Source: UBA11524 sp051883695 (GTDB lineage: Bacteria > Bacillota > Clostridia > Christensenellales > Aristaeellaceae). Taken from it: a stretch of 5,865 bases of DNA. The translations under genes and the position numbers were made by a program. The stretch is taken from NCBI GenBank assembly GCA_051883695.1, contig JBJEUF010000013.1, forward strand, positions 1-5,865, given 5' to 3'. Below the pieces are notes generated by a model, which worked only from the letters and a program-made list of their open reading frames with translations, did not search any database and was not told where the DNA came from. Positions 5,252 through 5,865 of the stretch are shown here, piece after piece; the first letter of the stretch is position 1; every line of letters begins with the position of its first letter.

Positions 5252-5750
5252 GCAGCGGCTGGCGGATTTGAAAGCCGCACAGGAAGCCGGGAAGTACACC
5301 CTCTGCCCGCGCTGCGGGATGGATACCATGAAGCCTGATTTGTTCACCAACGCCCTGAGCCGCTCGGCGGACATCATGATTTGCGATACCTGCGGTGTGG
5401 ATGAAGCAAAGCTGGCATTCATGAACGCGCCCATGTCGCTGTACCAGTGGGCTGGGCTTCGGCCCCGCAGGCCCGATTCGGATTTCAAAGACTTGCCCGC
5501 CGCCCAGGTGTGGGAGCGCGTGAAGAAGGAGCAGCTGCCGACGCTGCGAGAGCTGTTCGGCCGATTTGAAAACGGTGAGGATGCCGCAGAGCTTCGGCTG
5601 GAAGCATTGGAAAGCTGTCCGGGGCTGACCCAGCTGTGGACGGAACCCTTTCAGGCCAAGTACACCTGCAAGGATGTGTCCCTGATGATTCGCTTCCGCA
5701 GAACGGAAAACGAAATTGAAACGAGCATGAGCCTTCTGACCGGGAAATGA
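5238..5750 (+). CDS. Zinc-ribbon-like protein, unknown function
   Basis: A 170-residue protein with two CxxC knuckles, CPRCG (C23, C26) and CDTCG (C49, C52), 22 residues apart, a typical four-cysteine zinc-ribbon arrangement. The intervening segment (MKPDLFTNALSRSADIMI) is characteristic of a small-protein family found in gut Firmicutes mobile elements. The first 20 residues form a charged helix. The C-terminal half (about 85-165) has no motif I recognise and ends with beta-like segments (KYTCKDVSLMIRFRRTENEI). Zinc ribbons of this kind usually bind nucleic acid or protein; the target is not known. GAGGAG at 5225-5230 is 7 nt before ATG, and the start overlaps the preceding gene by 14 nt, so the pair is probably translationally coupled and works as a unit. 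The gene is followed by a terminator. Confidence 0.83.
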   Translation: MKRIEQRLADLKAAQEAGKYTLCPRCGMDTMKPDLFTNALSRSADIMICDTCGVDEAKLAFMNAPMSLYQWAGLRPRRPDSDFKDLPAAQVWERVKKEQLPTLRELFGRFENGEDAAELRLEALESCPGLTQLWTEPFQAKYTCKDVSLMIRFRRTENEIETSMSLLTGK

Positions 5751-5772
5751 TTTCATCGCCACGGTCATTTGC

Positions 5773-5796
5773 AAGCCGTCCTTCGGGGCGGCTTTT
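5773..5796 (+). terminator. Intrinsic terminator with a UUCG tetraloop
   Basis: The arm AAGCCGTCC (5773-5781) pairs with GGGCGGCTT (5786-5794) around a TTCG loop: nine pairs including one G-U. A TTTT run (5793-5796) follows, partly inside the stem, then GCTTT. It lies 22 nt after the stop at 5750 and ends the two-gene unit. The UUCG loop makes the hairpin unusually stable. Confidence 0.82.
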
Positions 5797-5865
5797 GCTT
5801 TGCCCACAGGGCGGCCACGTTCGCGCACGTCGGGCTTTACCGCCGCCGCTGGGATTGTTTCCCCG
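5797..5865. other. GC-rich tail, no supportable gene
   Basis: These last 69 bases follow the terminator. They show a small hairpin GCCC-ACA-GGGC (5802-5812), two ACGT copies 6 nt apart (5817-5820, 5827-5830), and GGCGG (5810-5814) complementary to CCGCC (5840-5844). Open frames exist on both strands, but none has a ribosome site or start worth calling. The window ends before a function can be judged. Confidence 0.5.

Noticed and set aside
4589..5488. 299-residue open frame on the minus strand
   Set aside because: It is antisense to the 4205 and 5238 genes, both of which have good ribosome sites and recognisable conserved parts. No motif is seen in the antisense product.
5013..5828. 271-residue open frame on the minus strand, with an AT-hook-like RGRP near its start
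   Set aside because: It runs antisense through the zinc-ribbon gene, has no ribosome site, and becomes compositionally random. The RGRP match is too short to support a gene.

Overview
The window looks like part of a prophage, or a phage-derived mobile element, from a GC-rich gut-type member of the Clostridia (Oscillospiraceae/Ruminococcaceae-like). This rests on four things seen here: strong AGGAGG-type ribosome sites, tightly packed genes all on the plus strand, phage replication-type proteins, and a small DUF1492-type sigma-like regulator common in prophages of this group. No integrase, capsid, terminase, tRNA or rRNA gene is visible, so the host assignment and the prophage call are inferences.

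Region 1 (1-3996) is a replication and DNA-processing operon of six genes. In order they are: the C-terminal part of an SNF2-type helicase (its start lies outside the window); a ParB/DUF6551-like protein with a DGQHR motif; a canonical ParB-like protein; a small VRR-NUC nuclease; a 77-residue four-cysteine protein; and a DUF1492-type regulator with a region-4-like helix-turn-helix. Gaps are 9 nt, 23 nt, a 14-nt overlap, 6 nt and 43 nt, so one transcript is likely. The second ParB gene carries a perfect 24-bp palindrome between its two domains.

Region 2 (3987-4204) is a compact control region. Three tandem 10-bp repeats begin inside the stop region of the regulator gene and run into the -35 of a good extended -10 promoter. 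An intrinsic terminator lies only about 20-50 nt past the expected transcription start. A second promoter and a strong ribosome site then serve the next genes. The order regulator gene, iterated site, promoter, early terminator resembles a phage late-control switch, possibly one using antitermination.

Region 3 (4205-5750) holds two overlapping genes of the type often annotated 'virulence protein' and 'hypothetical zinc-ribbon protein' in clostridial mobile elements. The first has a very acidic, K/R-free linker between two conserved parts. Their functions are not known to me. A UUCG-loop terminator closes this unit, and the last ~65 bases are GC-rich and show no supportable gene.
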